From assembly GCF_963678635.1 (NCBI RefSeq), contig NC_087065.1, positions 11,057,579-11,121,578 on the forward strand: a stretch of DNA of 64,000 nt, read 5' to 3'. Below are positions 20,870-32,800 of this stretch, one piece after another. The notes under the pieces were generated by a model. It was not told the DNA's origin. It worked only from the letters and a program-made list of their open reading frames with translations, and made no database searches. Each line of letters opens with the position of its first letter. The first letter of the stretch is position 1. The DNA is from Symsagittifera roscoffensis. Taxonomy: Eukaryota; Xenacoelomorpha; Acoela; Convolutidae. A program made the translations under genes and the position numbers.

Positions 20870-21692
20870 ATGGATTTTTTTTTACTTTTGAGCTAATTTT
20901 TAATGCTTCTTTTAATTGTCATCCGAAAAATAGTTTTAGTTCTCTTACAAAATTTCTACCGGAACAAATACATCTTAAAGGAGAATGGGAGGTTGCTATT
21001 TCAGAAATACGGTACCTTTCATTGTACCAAAACGTTACTGCAGGAAAGTTTACATTCATAGATGGGAGAGAAATTTCAGGGGAAAAAGAAAGAATGAACT
21101 GATGCATATTGAACCTGAACTATATCCATTTATTGTTGATATAGCTGTAGCGATGAATAACGAAGTTCGAATACGTCTAGGTGCACAAAAATTTGAAAAT
21201 AACGGAATTTATTATCAGTAGATAAGATAACACTCAAAATAGCCATTCATTTACTTGAGGATCAATCAGTGCTCATCATTCAAAGTGATGAAATAAGTCA
21301 TATTGTTGATTGTGATTTAGAACAAAATCAGACAGGAGTTATAATGAGTGAAAAAGGACCACATTAACCTCAACATTCTTACGATATTATAAACACACAT
21401 TTCCTGACGATATACAGTGATAAAGAAAAACTAAAAAGTAGTGTAATAGACACTTCCTTACTTCGTTGTATTCCTTTCATTTCCAAAGTAAAAAAGGTAG
21501 ACATAATTTCTACAGGACAGTACATGAATCATCAATCCTTTGCTAATCTACAATTTACAAAATTATTAAAAAGCTCTTTCCATAGCATGAAAAGAGAACT
21601 AACGGATACTACAGGCGAAACAATTCCGTGTGTCCGTAAAAATTACTTTAGTTGTTTTCTTGTTCTGCAAGATTTTGGAAAATCATTTTGAA
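20870..21692 (+). pseudogene. Conserved structural-type gene of the Polinton-like element, copy A
   Basis: Starts at ATG 20870, shared with copies B and C. Here a longer T run (ATGGATTTTTTTTTACTTTT) shifts the frame immediately. The protein is recognisable in pieces: FNCHPKNSF, FLPEQIHLKGEWEVAIS, YQNVTAGKFTFI, then in another frame MHIEPELYPFIVDIAVAMNN, then SHIVDCDLEQNQTG and LLRCIPFISKVKKVDII. Genes of this type sit between integrase and the core-type gene in Polinton-like elements of invertebrates; I know no proven role and suggest a virion or membrane-associated part (inference). Confidence 0.65.
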
Positions 21693-21709
21693 ATTATACT
21701 TCATACCGA

Positions 21710-22066
21710 ATGGTTTCTCCAAGTTCAGCTAGTTCTCCCATTTTTCGTGGACATGCAAGACGGCGTGGAAAAAATTTTGGTGCTGTTGCACAATCTCTTG
21801 GGAGAACTTCAATCGCCTTTATTAAAATATTTAGAGACCCGGCTGCAAAAAGAAGTGGATCAGATTTATTTGAAATTGCAGCTCCAGAGATTGGAGAAGT
21901 TGTTAGCGGAGTGGACGAAAAAAACTCAAAACTTTTTGCAAAAAAAAGTTAGAACAAAAACGTTAGAACAAAGGTGGGAAAAAGAAATCTAAGCATCGAC
22001 CTAATAGAACTATTTCTCGAAAAAGTAAGCGAAAAACAGTCGCTTTCGCAAAGACGATGTTGACAA
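21710..22066 (+). pseudogene. Basic core-type (minor virion) gene of the Polinton-like element, frameshifted
   Basis: The first 80 codons (SSPIFRGHARRRGKNFG...DPAAKRSGSDLFEIAAPEIG) are open to 21952. The frame then shifts, and a Lys/Arg/Ser-rich tail (SKHRPNRTISRKSKRKTVAF) continues in another frame to about 22066. A short protein with an arginine-rich start, Ala/Pro-rich middle and very basic tail matches the minor core/capsid proteins of Polintons and adenovirus-like viruses in style. Broken by at least one indel in the A-rich stretch near 21940. Confidence 0.6.
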
Positions 22067-22218
22067 TGTGAATGAGTATAAATTAAAGCAGTCAATTTTG
22101 GTACGCAGCTTTTACAAATTTTTCTATGAAATTTTTTTTGATAAAACCCCAGTTTTCGAAACAATTAATTCATCTTTCACACAAGAATTATTCCCCAGTA
22201 CTTCTCAAAATGAAAGCA

Positions 22219-22720
22219 GTATGAAATTTGAATCGGATCGTAGTCTCTACTTCGATATGCGTGATACCCATCTAAGTTTATAGCTTCAATTACTCAAAGG
22301 AATTTTGTTTGATGCTTTTAGAAAAAAATCTGATAATAAAGCAAAATCAGAGGATGAATCATATGAGGAACCAGAACCTTACTTAAGTTATTTAAACAAT
22401 CTAGTGCGGTCTCTATTCTCCGATAATGGAGTTTAATTTAACGATACAGTATTTACAACGCCAATGGATTATAGCCTCTTAAAACACACAAATATCGAAC
22501 GATATCATGTTGTCGGTAGTGAGTAAAAAAGGATTACTTGCTTGACGTGGATATAGTTTTAAAGAATTTCCGAAAGCATTTGAAATGCAATTGTTCACTG
22601 ATAGAGCAAACTCCTTGTGAACAGGGATAACTTTTTCACTCTATGGGTGGCCTGCCATTGATTTGTTAACTTGTGAAATATTGTTTTTATCGAAAACCAA
22701 AGTTCGATTTGAACTATGAT
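22219..22720 (+). pseudogene. Capsid-type gene of the Polinton-like element, N-terminal half
   Basis: Pieces in shifted frames: FESDRSLYFDMRDTHLSL (stop at 22281), SDNKAKSEDESYEEPEPYLSYL with an acidic stretch, SLFSDNG, TTPMDYSLLKHTNIERYHVVG, then FSLYGW-type sequence near 22637. The C-terminal half is missing here; at about 22720 the sequence jumps to the protease start. The missing half is at 40590-41247. In Polinton-like elements a long gene at this position encodes the major capsid-like protein, which is the basis of the call. Confidence 0.55.
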
Positions 22721-22800
22721 TTTTTCACTTCTACAATTTATCGAAAGAATTCCTGAGCTCAGGTTCAAGTATATGGGGTCTTATACCCCTGATAAAAAAC
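22721..22800 (+). pseudogene. Fragment of the adenain-like protease start
   Basis: SLLQFIERIPELRFKYMGSY matches the start of the protease fragment at 41655-41828. It follows the capsid-type gene by an internal deletion and is lost after about 22800. Confidence 0.55.
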
Positions 22801-23876
22801 TTACTACTTTGCAGATTTTTTGGGAACAAAACGTTTTAACTTTTCTTTTTTAAAGAAAAAACACTAGCGCATGGTTCACAAAAAACTTCAAAAATCTGAT
22901 ATTTTATGTGGTTTTTACTCAATTATGTGAAAGTAAATTGACGCAAAAAAATTATATATAATGTGGTAATTTTTACTAGCCTTTACCTGCAACTTAGTAT
23001 TAGCAAAAAAAACTTTTCTTTGTTTAATTTCTTGTTAAAAACGTTCAAAAATAACGATTTGCTGAAGTCCAGTTGAGACTCTCCGGGAAAATGTAGGAAA
23101 ATTCGGAGAGAAGGATAATTTCCGAATACTGGGAGCAAAAAAAATTGATAAAAACTAAAACAAGTAGTAAACTGAATATTATTAATTTTAACAATGATTC
23201 GGAATAGGAAGTTTTTCCAGATAGTTTTTGCTTGCTTCAACACCAATCTTGTTAAAAGTTAACTCTGGCAAAGATGTAAACCCTGCAAATTTTCAAGATC
23301 CAAAGATTAAATTTTCTTTAATTTTGTCGGTGTAAACTTCATAAAACATTTGGTGTAAATTGGTAATTGAAAAAGAAGACAGATGCGATTTTGCGGCGAA
23401 TGGAGATGATGATATAACAATTGAAATGGGAAAATGAAAAATTCAACTGAGAAACATTTTTTAGTTTTAAAATTGACCAATTGAGTTCAAAAGCTTTCTG
23501 TTAAAGCCAAAATTTTTCCATCTGTTACACTAAGCATTTCTCACGCTTAATAAAACAAAAGTTATCTTTCGAGAAGTTTCTATTTTTTTGAAAAATTTGT
23601 TTACGGTAATCGGCGACCCTGATCACCGTCGGTGGTAACATCTGGTGTTGCACATTTGACAAATTTGTGTAAGAAAGCTTTTGTTTAAGTCTACTACCTC
23701 GCTTAAATATACAAACATTGAATTTGTTTACATATTTACTTCAGCGGCCTCACTCACACGGGGAGGGGGATTTACATCTGTTGTTGCAATTTTGACATAT
23801 TTGCTTGAGAAAATTTTTGTTTACGTCCACTAATTCGCTGAAATAATACATGCTTGGGGGAGGTTAATCCACGGTA
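22801..23876. other. AT-rich sequence with two diverged direct repeats
   Basis: No gene. A segment at about 23600-23720 (ATCTGGTGTTGCACATTTGAC...) and one at about 23740-23860 (ATCTGTTGTTGCAATTTTGAC...) are diverged direct repeats ending in CGCT-AAATA. It stops at the start of the 2.33-kb tandem repeat. Confidence 0.45.
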
Positions 23877-24272
23877 GGTCTCTCAGGGGGGATTATACGG
23901 TAAATCCAAAAAATATCCATCAGTCTTCCTTCCATTATACCCACATAAAGCATTTGTTATCATGATGAAGGGATAGAAAGATGGAAAACTTTTAACTAAT
24001 CAATATCGTAGAAAAGCGTAATAAGTTCTTATTTGCTGAACGCTTTATGCAGAAAACCTGAAGCAAAATCGACAAACTGCAGAGCGTTGAGCGAGCTACC
24101 CTTGTGTCAGCGCTTAGGTCCACAAATCTCAAGAATCTTTCAGTAACAGTTCATAGTTTGCTTCTGACGAGCTCGCAACAAGTGCTGATTGTGTATTCAG
24201 CATGTATTAAACCGACTGCTTTGAACTGTAAAAATTACTTCGCAATAGTTTCATCGCTACTGTTCTAACTGA

Positions 24273-24641
24273 TTACAAAAGCGCATAACTAAGAGACAAG
24301 GTTTCACTGCCTAATTTTTTTGCAGCCCTGAAGAGCAGACACAGCGGCGATAATTTACTCCTATTTTTTCTCAGGGGCCCTTTATATCTTAAAAAATCAA
24401 AAGCAGATGTAAAATGTGTGATTCCCCGGGATGAAAGTTTGATCAAATTTTGCTTGCAAAAATAAGCTTGGGAGACTGATGAAGAATCTCTTGATAAGAG
24501 AGGTAAAAACCCAGGGGGATGAGTTAATGATAAAAAGAATGACTTTAGCAAGGTCTGAGTCAGGAGAAACTCTCTTCTGCAGAAGAGCCAACTTCTTTTT
24601 ATTCGGCTCAGTTTAGCCTTAGAGACAAGTTGAGCACTCAT
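24273..24641. other. Non-coding part of the 2.33-kb repeat
   Basis: A 122-codon minus-strand open frame here is repeated exactly at 26601-26969, but that only reflects the recent duplication. It has no recognisable domain and low-complexity Leu/Ser content. From 23877 to 25560 I see no supported gene. Confidence 0.4.
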
Positions 24642-25659
24642 TTTTTTTTAATTTTTACTATTTCCTTTTGTCTCTAAACCTTTATTTATCAATTTTTCTA
24701 TGGAATGTTTAACCTGAATTATTACAAATAAATCCGGTAAGTGGCAAGCAGGACTATAAGTATTCAGCGGACAAGGCAGAAGAAACAAGGCGAGGAGGGT
24801 CATCACACTGACAGATTTGGCTGCACACGGATTCAGTTCGCAAACTTAGTAAGAAAAAGGATAAAAAAATAAAATAACAATCAAACCTGATAAGGAAACA
24901 AAATTTGGTTGTTCCATCAATTTAAATAAAAAAAATTCAAATATTGATCTCATATTAGTGTATATGATTTTCTATCGTTAGTTTTTTGCTCTTCCACCAG
25001 GAAAAAGATCTACCTCTCGAGTCCGCAATCCAATTGTCACCTTGTTAGTCAGAAACTATCACGAGGACTTAGACTGCGAAATCTGGCCTCGCTAACGCTT
25101 GAATACAGTTACTCGCTGACACTAATCCATGAACTTAAATTACTTTTAAAATTAATACTATAAAACCCAAAAGAATAGTTCTCTGCCTACATTCCCGACT
25201 GAGATATATGTTTTCTGACTAACTATCCACTAAGTCGACTAAAAACGTGCCGAAACCTTAAATTAAACTCAGTATCCTTAAACTTCACTAAAGTTTGATT
25301 CATCTGGAGTTCTCATTAACTTATTGAATATCTTCATTCTATTTTAAAGAGGGTTAAGCGGTCCTAAATGCAATCTACGAGTACACCAAATTGTATGATG
25401 AATATGTACCCAAAAAACTTCGCTTTTGTCGCTATCTATTCTAACTTTCTTTATTTGTCGAGGCTTATCCTCGGTTTTCCTCAAAATTAATTTGTTTCAA
25501 CCCATCTTTGCATAACTTCATCAGTAAAGATACCATTTACTAAAACTAGGGGAGGATACAACAGATATAGTGAGTAATAAAGAATCAACTGCTTGTCGTG
25601 AATATAGTTTTGAAATATTTAAGAAAGCCTTTGAAATGCTGTAGTCATGGTCAGTTATC

Positions 25660-26204
25660 ATGGATTTTTTTACTTTTGAGCTAATTTTTAATGCTTCTTT
25701 TAATTGTCATCCGAAAAATAGTTTTAGTTCTCTTACAAAATTTCTACCGGAACAAATACATCTTAAAGGAGAATGGGAGGTTGCAATTTCAGAAATATGG
25801 TACCTTTCATTGTACCAAAACGTTACTGCAGGAAAATTTACATTCATAGATGGGAGAGAAAGTTCAGGGGAAAAAGAAAGAATGAACTGATGCATATTGA
25901 ACCTGAACTATATCCATTTATTGTTGATATAGCTGTAGCGATGAATAACGAAGTTCGAATACGTCTAGGTGCACAAAAACTTGAAAATAACGGAATTTAT
26001 TATCAGTAGATAAGATAACACTCAAAATAGCCATTCATTTACTTGAGGATCAATCAGTGCTCATCATTCAAAGTGATGAATGAAGTCATATTGCTGATTG
26101 TGATTTAGAACAAAATCAGACAGGACTTATAATGAGCGAAAAAGGACCACATTAACCTCAACATTCTTACGATATTATAAACACACATTTCCTGACGATA
26201 TACA
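25660..26204 (+). pseudogene. Structural-type gene of the Polinton-like element, copy B fragment
   Basis: A 76-codon open frame from ATG 25660 (MDFFTFELIFNASFNCHPKN...), without the T-run shift of copy A. It then breaks at the same place as copy A (TGA after ERMN) and continues in other frames (MHIEPELYPFIVDIAVAMNN) to the repeat boundary at 26204. The shared later break shows that this inactivation preceded duplication. Confidence 0.65.
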
Positions 26205-27993
26205 GGTCTCTCAGGGGGGATTATACGGTAAATCCAAAAAATATCCATCAGTCTTCCTTCCATTATACCCACATAAAGCTCTTGTTATCATGATGAAGGG
26301 ATAGAAAGATGGAAAACTTTTAACTAATCAATATCGTAGAAAAGCGTAATAAGTTCTTATTTGCTGAACGCTTTATGCAGAAAACCTGAAGCAAAATCGA
26401 CAAACTGCAGAGCGTTGAGCGAGCTACCCTTGTGTCAGCGCTTAGGTCCACAAATCTCAAGAATCTTTCAGTAACAGTTCATAGTTTGCTTCTGACGAGC
26501 TCGCAACAAGTGCTGATTGTGTATTCAGCATGTATTAAACCGACTGCTTTGAACTGTAAAAATTACTTCGCAATAGTTTCATCGCTACTGTTCTAACTGA
26601 TTACAAAAGCGCATAACTAAGAGACAAGGTTTCACTGCCTAATTTTTTTGCAGCCCTGAAGAGCAGACACAGCGGCGATAATTTACTCCTATTTTTTCTC
26701 AGGGGCCCTTTATATCTTAAAAAATCAAAAGCAGATGTAAAATGTGTGATTCCCCGGGATGAAAGTTTGATCAAATTTTGCTTGCAAAAATAAGCTTGGG
26801 AGACTGATGAAGAATCTCTTGATAAGAGAGGTAAAAACCCAGGGGGATGAGTTAATGATAAAAAGAATGACTTTAGCAAGGTCTGAGTCAGGAGAAACTC
26901 TCTTCTGCAGAAGAGCCAACTTCTTTTTATTCGGCTCAGTTTAGCCTTAGAGACAAGTTGAGCACTCATTTTTTTTTAATTTTTACTATTTCCTTTTGTC
27001 TCTAAACCTTTATTTATCAATTTTTCTATGGAATGTTTAACCTGAATTATTACAAATAAATCCGGTAAGTGGCAAGCAGGACTATAAGTATTCAGCGGAC
27101 AAGGCAGAAGAAACAAGGCGAGGAGGGTCATGACACTGACAGATTTGGCTGCACACGGATTCAGTTCGCAAACTTAGTAAGAAAAAGGATAAAAAAATAA
27201 AATAACAATCAAACCTGATAAGGAAACAAAATTTGGTTGTTCCATCAATTTAAATAAAAAAATTTCAAATATTGATCTCATATTAATGTATATGATTTTC
27301 TATCGTTAGTTTTTTGCTCTTCCACCAGGAATAAGATCTACCTGGATAAGATCTACCTCTCGAGTCCGCAATCCAATTGTCACCTTGTTAGTCAGAAACT
27401 ATCACGAGGACTTAGACTGCGAAATCTGGCCTCGCTAACGCTTGAATACAGTTACTCGCTGACACTAATCCATAAACTTAAATTACTTTTAAAATTAATA
27501 CTATAAAACCCAAAAGAATAGTTCTCTGCCTACATTCCCGACTGAGATATATGTTTTCTGACTAACTATCCACTAAGTCGACTAAAAACGTGCCGAAACC
27601 TTAAATTAAACTCAGTATCCTTAAACTTCACTAAAGTTTGATTCATCTGGAGTTCTCATTAACTTATTGAATATCTTCATTCTATTTTAAAGAGGGTTAA
27701 GCGGTCCTAAATGCAATCTACGAGTACACCAAATTGTATGATGAATATGTACCCAAAAAACTTCGCTTTTGTCGCTATCTATTCTAACTTTCTTTATTTG
27801 TCGAGGCTTATCCTCGGTTTTCCTCAAAATTAATTTGTTTCAACCCATCTTTGCATAACTTCATCAGTAAAGATACCATTTACTAAAACTAGGGGAGGAT
27901 ACAACAGATATAGTGAGTAATTCTGCTTGTCGTGAATATAGTTTTGAAATATTTAAGAAAGCACTTGAAATGCTGTAGTCATGGTCAGTTATC

Positions 27994-28538
27994 ATGGATT
28001 TTTTTACTTTTGAGCTAATTTTTAATGCTTCTTTTAATTGTCATCCGAAAAATAGTTTTAGTTCTCTTACAAAATTTCTACCGGAACAAATACATCTTAA
28101 AGGAGAATGGGAGGTTGCAATTTCAGAAATATGGTACCTTTCATTGTACCAAAACGTTACTGCAGGAAAATTTACATTCATAGATGGGAGAGAAAGTTCA
28201 GGGGAAAAAGAAAGAATGAACTGATGCATATTGAACCTGAACTATATCCATTTATTGTTGATATAGCTGTAGCGATGAATAACGAAGTTCGAATACGTCT
28301 AGGTGCACAAAAACTTGAAAATAACGGAATTTATTATCAGTAGATAAGATAACACTCAAAATAGCCATTCTTTTACTTGAGGATCAATCAGTGCTCATCA
28401 TTCAAAGTGATGAATGAAGTCATATTGTTGATTGTGATTTAGAACAAAATCAGACAGGATTTATAATGAGCGAAAAAGGACCACATTAACCTCAACATTC
28501 TTACGATATTATAAACACACATTTCCTGACGATATACA
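27994..28538 (+). pseudogene. Structural-type gene of the Polinton-like element, copy C fragment
   Basis: Near-identical to copy B with the same open frame and same break. It is cut at the tandem-repeat boundary. Copies B and C share the changes that distinguish them from copy A (for example ISEIWYL against ISEIRYL). Confidence 0.65.
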
Positions 28539-28591
28539 GGTCTCTCAGGGGGGATTATACGGTAAATCCAAAAAATATCCATCAGTCTTTA

Positions 28592-29846
28592 TGTAACATT
28601 CGTCTACTACAGTCACACATGAGGCTTAAGAAAAATAGGCCCTATAACTATTGGCTCGGGAGTCAGGGACACTATCTCTTGTGTTTTTCCACCTCAAATC
28701 AGTCGGAGCCAATTCGGTTCGCTTGTGACATGAGACTACGACCCGCTACTGCTTAAGGCTACTACCAAAATATCCCCCCACTCTAGAATTAAGAACGTCC
28801 CCATACTTAGGTCTCAAAATACCCAAAATACATGAACGCCGTTAAAAACCGGGTTGGAACAATCCGTTAAGTTGCTTTTTTATTAGACAGTGGAACTTTG
28901 ATCCATTTCAGATGGATCAACCTAAAACTCGCCTTACCTCAACATAACAATCATAAAACACACTCTAGAAATTAAATTAAGTACTCACATTGTAGCACGC
29001 TCAAGAACCAGGAAGTAAATAAGTCGGTAAACAACTCAAGAATCAATAAAGTAACTAAGATAAGTTTAATGTCAGTCAGTTTTAACAACAAGAACAAGTT
29101 TTTACTCTAGACTGCAGTTTTATGTGGACCATTGGGACACTCAAGCTGTCCACCTTTCCGTCGAAGGTTCACTCTGGTCCAGTTCGAATAATTGTTCTCT
29201 CGGGAACACTCTGTCTTCTATTTCAGATAGGACAGCTCTACTCTTGTTCACTATGATGGAAATTGCGAATTGCAATTTCACACTCGTTTTTATCTGACAA
29301 CTTTCCCGCAATTGTTCTGAAATTGTTCTCATTTCTTTTTCTGATTTTCAGTTATCGCGAGAACATGTTCCATTCGAAATTTTGAAAAATTAAATTTCAC
29401 TCCAAAATCAAGTGTTTTCTGCTCTTCTCAAGGTCAAACTTCCAAATATGACCGACTGGCACATACTCCCCGGACTCGAGATCGATGTCCTCATCGCGTG
29501 CTGTCTTCTGCCAGTGAGTCCCAGAAAACCGAGTGTTGCTCAAGATACAGTGCCAGTGGTCATTTACAGAAGTTTGCAGCAGACTTAAGCTTATCTACAC
29601 CCCAAAATTCACAGCCATGTAAAATTTTCACACTATTGCTAAACAGCAATCAAAATCTGCACACACCTGCACCCTTGAATTTTCGCTTTTCAAGCCAATC
29701 ATTTTAAAATCTCTTTTGTCCTATTCAATCAGGAAATTGTCATGCAGCATTTCGATTTATATAATAAATATAGTATATTAGTAACAATATTTGCTTTGTT
29801 AAAATTTCTTTTTCGTGAATCCAAGTTTCACTCGGATTCACACTCA
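28592..29846 (-). repeat. 3' LTR of the large gypsy element (about 1,255 bp)
   Basis: On the minus strand it begins TGAGTGTGAATCC next to a polypurine tract and ends GAATGTTACA, giving TG...CA ends. It contains several CTCAAG hexamers (near 28999, 29033, 29130, 29425, 29536 and 29842) as does the rest of the element. Small open frames at 29141-29332, 29498-29707 and 29742-29939 are not believed. The partner LTR is absent from the window, so the left boundary rests on the terminal dinucleotide and on the flank match. Confidence 0.75.
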
Positions 29847-29863
29847 AGCCCCCTTTCCCTCTC
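29847..29863 (-). other. Polypurine tract of the large gypsy element
   Basis: Minus strand GAGAGGGAAAGGGGGCT lies between the stop codon of the 2,532-codon ORF (29893) and the LTR start (29846). This is the primer site for plus-strand DNA synthesis in LTR retrotransposons. Confidence 0.75.
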
Positions 29864-29892
29864 AAGACTCAAGATCCATCCGATTTGCCCAT

Positions 29893-32800
29893 TCATCTCG
29901 TACTCTTCGCCTTGGAGGTACTGCATCCTGAAGTGCTAGATGCGGCAAACTGTCTCAACAGTTCCTCTTCATCATCGGAACTAATCACAATCTCCTCCCA
30001 AGCCTTCAGCTGTTCATAGGATCGCATCCATTCTCTCTGCTCCTGCAATCTCTTTGCTTGGTTGGGTAGTGCCTTCACCCTAGCTTCTCGGTTCAAGCAA
30101 AAGGAGTTGTGCAGGCTCAAGCTCACGTTCTTCGCCAGGTCTTCCTCTAGTATCGACTCCCTCGCTTTGGTATTGTCTCTAGACATCTTACCCACTCTCT
30201 TCCATCCCGTCGTGATCGCATTACGATGGGTTAGCAGGGGTCTCTTGAAAGCTTCCGGCCCAATCTCGGCCTGGAACTGTCGATACTCCTTTTGATGTTT
30301 TCTCATGTGATCTTTCGTTGCCCTGTACAACCAAGACGTCAGTGTCGCCCGAAACCATGGAAAGTACCTCAAGCGACTCCATACGTGCCTGACTTCCGTC
30401 GGTATGGCGAATACTTTGCACGCAGTCTCAAACAACTCGAGTCTCCTGCTGTAGTCTATCGCGTATATTGACTCAGCCGTTGGCGTCGTCGCCTCCCGAT
30501 ACTTCGTTATATTCTCTTCTATCCATCTCAGAGCTAACATCGTACTCACTACTAAGAGCGTCACCTTCTGCCGGTGATCCGGTAGTCCGATCGACCGAAT
30601 CTCTTCCACATCCCACACCAGGCAAAGGTTCTTGTGATCTGGATACCACACCGTTTGTGCCAAACAGTGGCATGGGCATTCCCCATGAGAGATCTCAATG
30701 CTCCTGAGATTACGCTCCCCTGAGGCTTCCAAGAGAGGCTCAAGCTCCATCATTTTCTCGTGCATCGTGTCGTTGTCTTCCAGGTTCGGAGTACTTCCCA
30801 CAGGTTTCCCGATCACGTTTTGTCTCTCGTGATCGCTCGTGTTTTCTCTTTCCAACTTCAGAAGATCTTCTCCCCAGATTTCGCTTAAGTCATCTCTCAA
30901 TTCTTTTGGTACTGTCCCTTTGATTTTTCTCAACAACTTGTGCGAGTGATGCGACATCCGAGCCAACCTCACACACTTGGGCACTGAGAAGGCCTTGTCC
31001 ACCAGTATTCTCTGGCTGGACACTTCCACCATCGCCATGTGTAGCGGGTAGTGACTTCCGCACAAGTTGGCCATCATTGACCCTATCAGCGATTTCGCGT
31101 TCAATGGCAAGCCATAAGCTTCGCTCATGGGAAATCCCATTTCCGCCTCAAGACCAACCTTCCAGCTCCGGATGTGTTTTTGAGTCACCTGCAACACCCC
31201 GGGCCATGATTCTACGCTCAACGCCGTCACTAAATGATGTTCAGACTCCAGTCTCTCCAGTGCCTGCAGACCACACATTCTCGAGAAGAATCCGAGAGCT
31301 GTCGCTATATTCACCGTGGTTCTCGCGTAACATTCCGCTATTATTTGCACTTCACTTTTCTCCCTTTCTGTGATGTCTTCGAACCAAGTGACCAGGTCTT
31401 CTTTTTGAAACGACAGTATTCTGACGCATGACCGTCCATCGCAGATGTGCTCTCCGTTCCCACACGTCGAATCCAGACAGCTACCCGGCTCCAATTTCTT
31501 TGCTGACCCGGGGTCGCTCGTCCTTTCGCTTGGCTCTTGCATCTGGGGTGTGATTAGCTTATGTAGCACACTCAACTTCGCCAGATCTTCATCTTCCGTT
31601 GGTGCTAACCTCACTCGCTCGGTGGTTTCCTCGATTAGACTCGCATGGGGATGTGGACACCAGGAGGGTCTTAGTAGCTTCCATATCACTCCCAAGTTCG
31701 TGGTTAACAAGCCATCTCCACCGCCCATGTTCACTTCAACTCTCTTGTTTGAGCGCGGTATGCTTATCACCTCTGGTGTTTTCTCAAGAATCAGGCCCAG
31801 GCTCGGCCCCTCTTTCTCCACCGCGTCTATCTCCATTATTCTTTCTGTCCAAAACTTCAGTAGCTCCGCTACCTCATGGTTTCTGTGGGCTCCTCCAGCT
31901 TCCGAGTCTAAGAAGGGATTGTAGGCTATTCCCATCACTCCAGACACATATTGGTATTCCCCCTTCTCACTGAGTCTCGAGTACTGTTCTGACGAGGCCA
32001 GGTTACGGTGAACATCATGTTCTTCCTCGAACTTCTTATTAGAGAACCTCCGTACCTCGTCCAGCTTTCGATGGTTCTCTAAGGATAGTCTGGAACCATC
32101 TTCTTTCTCTATTCCTGTACTCTGATATACGTTCAAGATGATCGTTGAGACTCTTCTCTCCATGGTTTTACTTCCACTTGCTCTCTGGTGGCATGCCAGG
32201 ATGGTGCTATCAGACATCATTGACATTGTCCATCTCAAGAAACATGTGGCATCTTTTCTTCTAGCCAGGCTCAAGCCTGAATTGTCCCTGGCCACGTGTT
32301 GCATCAGTGCCTGATACACCTCTAGCTTCTTGCTTCCCAACTTCAGCCTGTCATACGAGGTCAATGTCTCCAACTCTATTCCCACCAGACTCCAGGTGAA
32401 CATTAATTGTCCCGCAGTTCTAACGAAGGGATTCGCCATTAGTGGCGGTGCTGATGAGGATGTTCTCATCGCCTCTTCAAAATGATCCTTCAACAAACTC
32501 TGCCAGGACCTCTTCAGATGACTTGCCATCTCTATCTTATTAACCTCGGCTTTTTGCTGGGTGGCCCAATTGCGTCGCCTGCGAGCTATTCCACTGTCCA
32601 ACTTCTTCAAGCAGTCCTCCATTTCCTTCAATGTTTCGAGGGCCACCCACCACGTCCGGGAAGTGTTCCTCGTCTTGTTCCTCTCCAATGGATCACTCGT
32701 CACTTGTTTGCCCATGTCCTGATGTGCCTTCGAGATCCATTCTTTGCCGATCTCCACTTCCCCTACCTGTCCGTTCGTTGAACCTCTCTTCACGTTTACC

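Larger units (their letters stand above)
19205..22800 (+). mobile_element. Polinton/Maverick-like element, left remnant
   Basis: Five plus-strand gene remnants in a row: a small spliced ORF, a retroviral-type integrase, a conserved structural-type gene, a basic core-type gene, and the start of a capsid-type gene fused by deletion to the start of a protease gene. The combination of integrase with virion-type genes and an adenain-like protease is characteristic of Polintons/Mavericks. No polymerase B or packaging ATPase is seen. All genes are broken. The right part of the element is at 40590-41828. Confidence 0.75.
23877..28591. repeat. 2.33-kb direct tandem repeat, two full copies and a broken third
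   Basis: Copy 1 is 23877-26204 and copy 2 is 26205-28538; both begin GGTCTCTCAGGGG. Copy 3 starts at 28539 and is interrupted at about 28591 by a retroelement LTR; it resumes at 40441-40588. Copies 1 and 2 differ by few substitutions, a 15-bp insertion near 27332 and a small deletion near 27922. Each unit is a mosaic: unknown AT-rich DNA, then a piece similar to the flank downstream of the protease gene (compare 25366-25560 with 41841-42060), a scrap of the capsid-type gene, then the 5' part of the structural-type gene. The unit is therefore assembled from Polinton-like pieces. Confidence 0.9.

Noticed and set aside
24273-24641. 122-codon minus frame conserved twice
   Set aside because: Identity is explained by the recent 2.33-kb duplication; no domain and no sign of selection.
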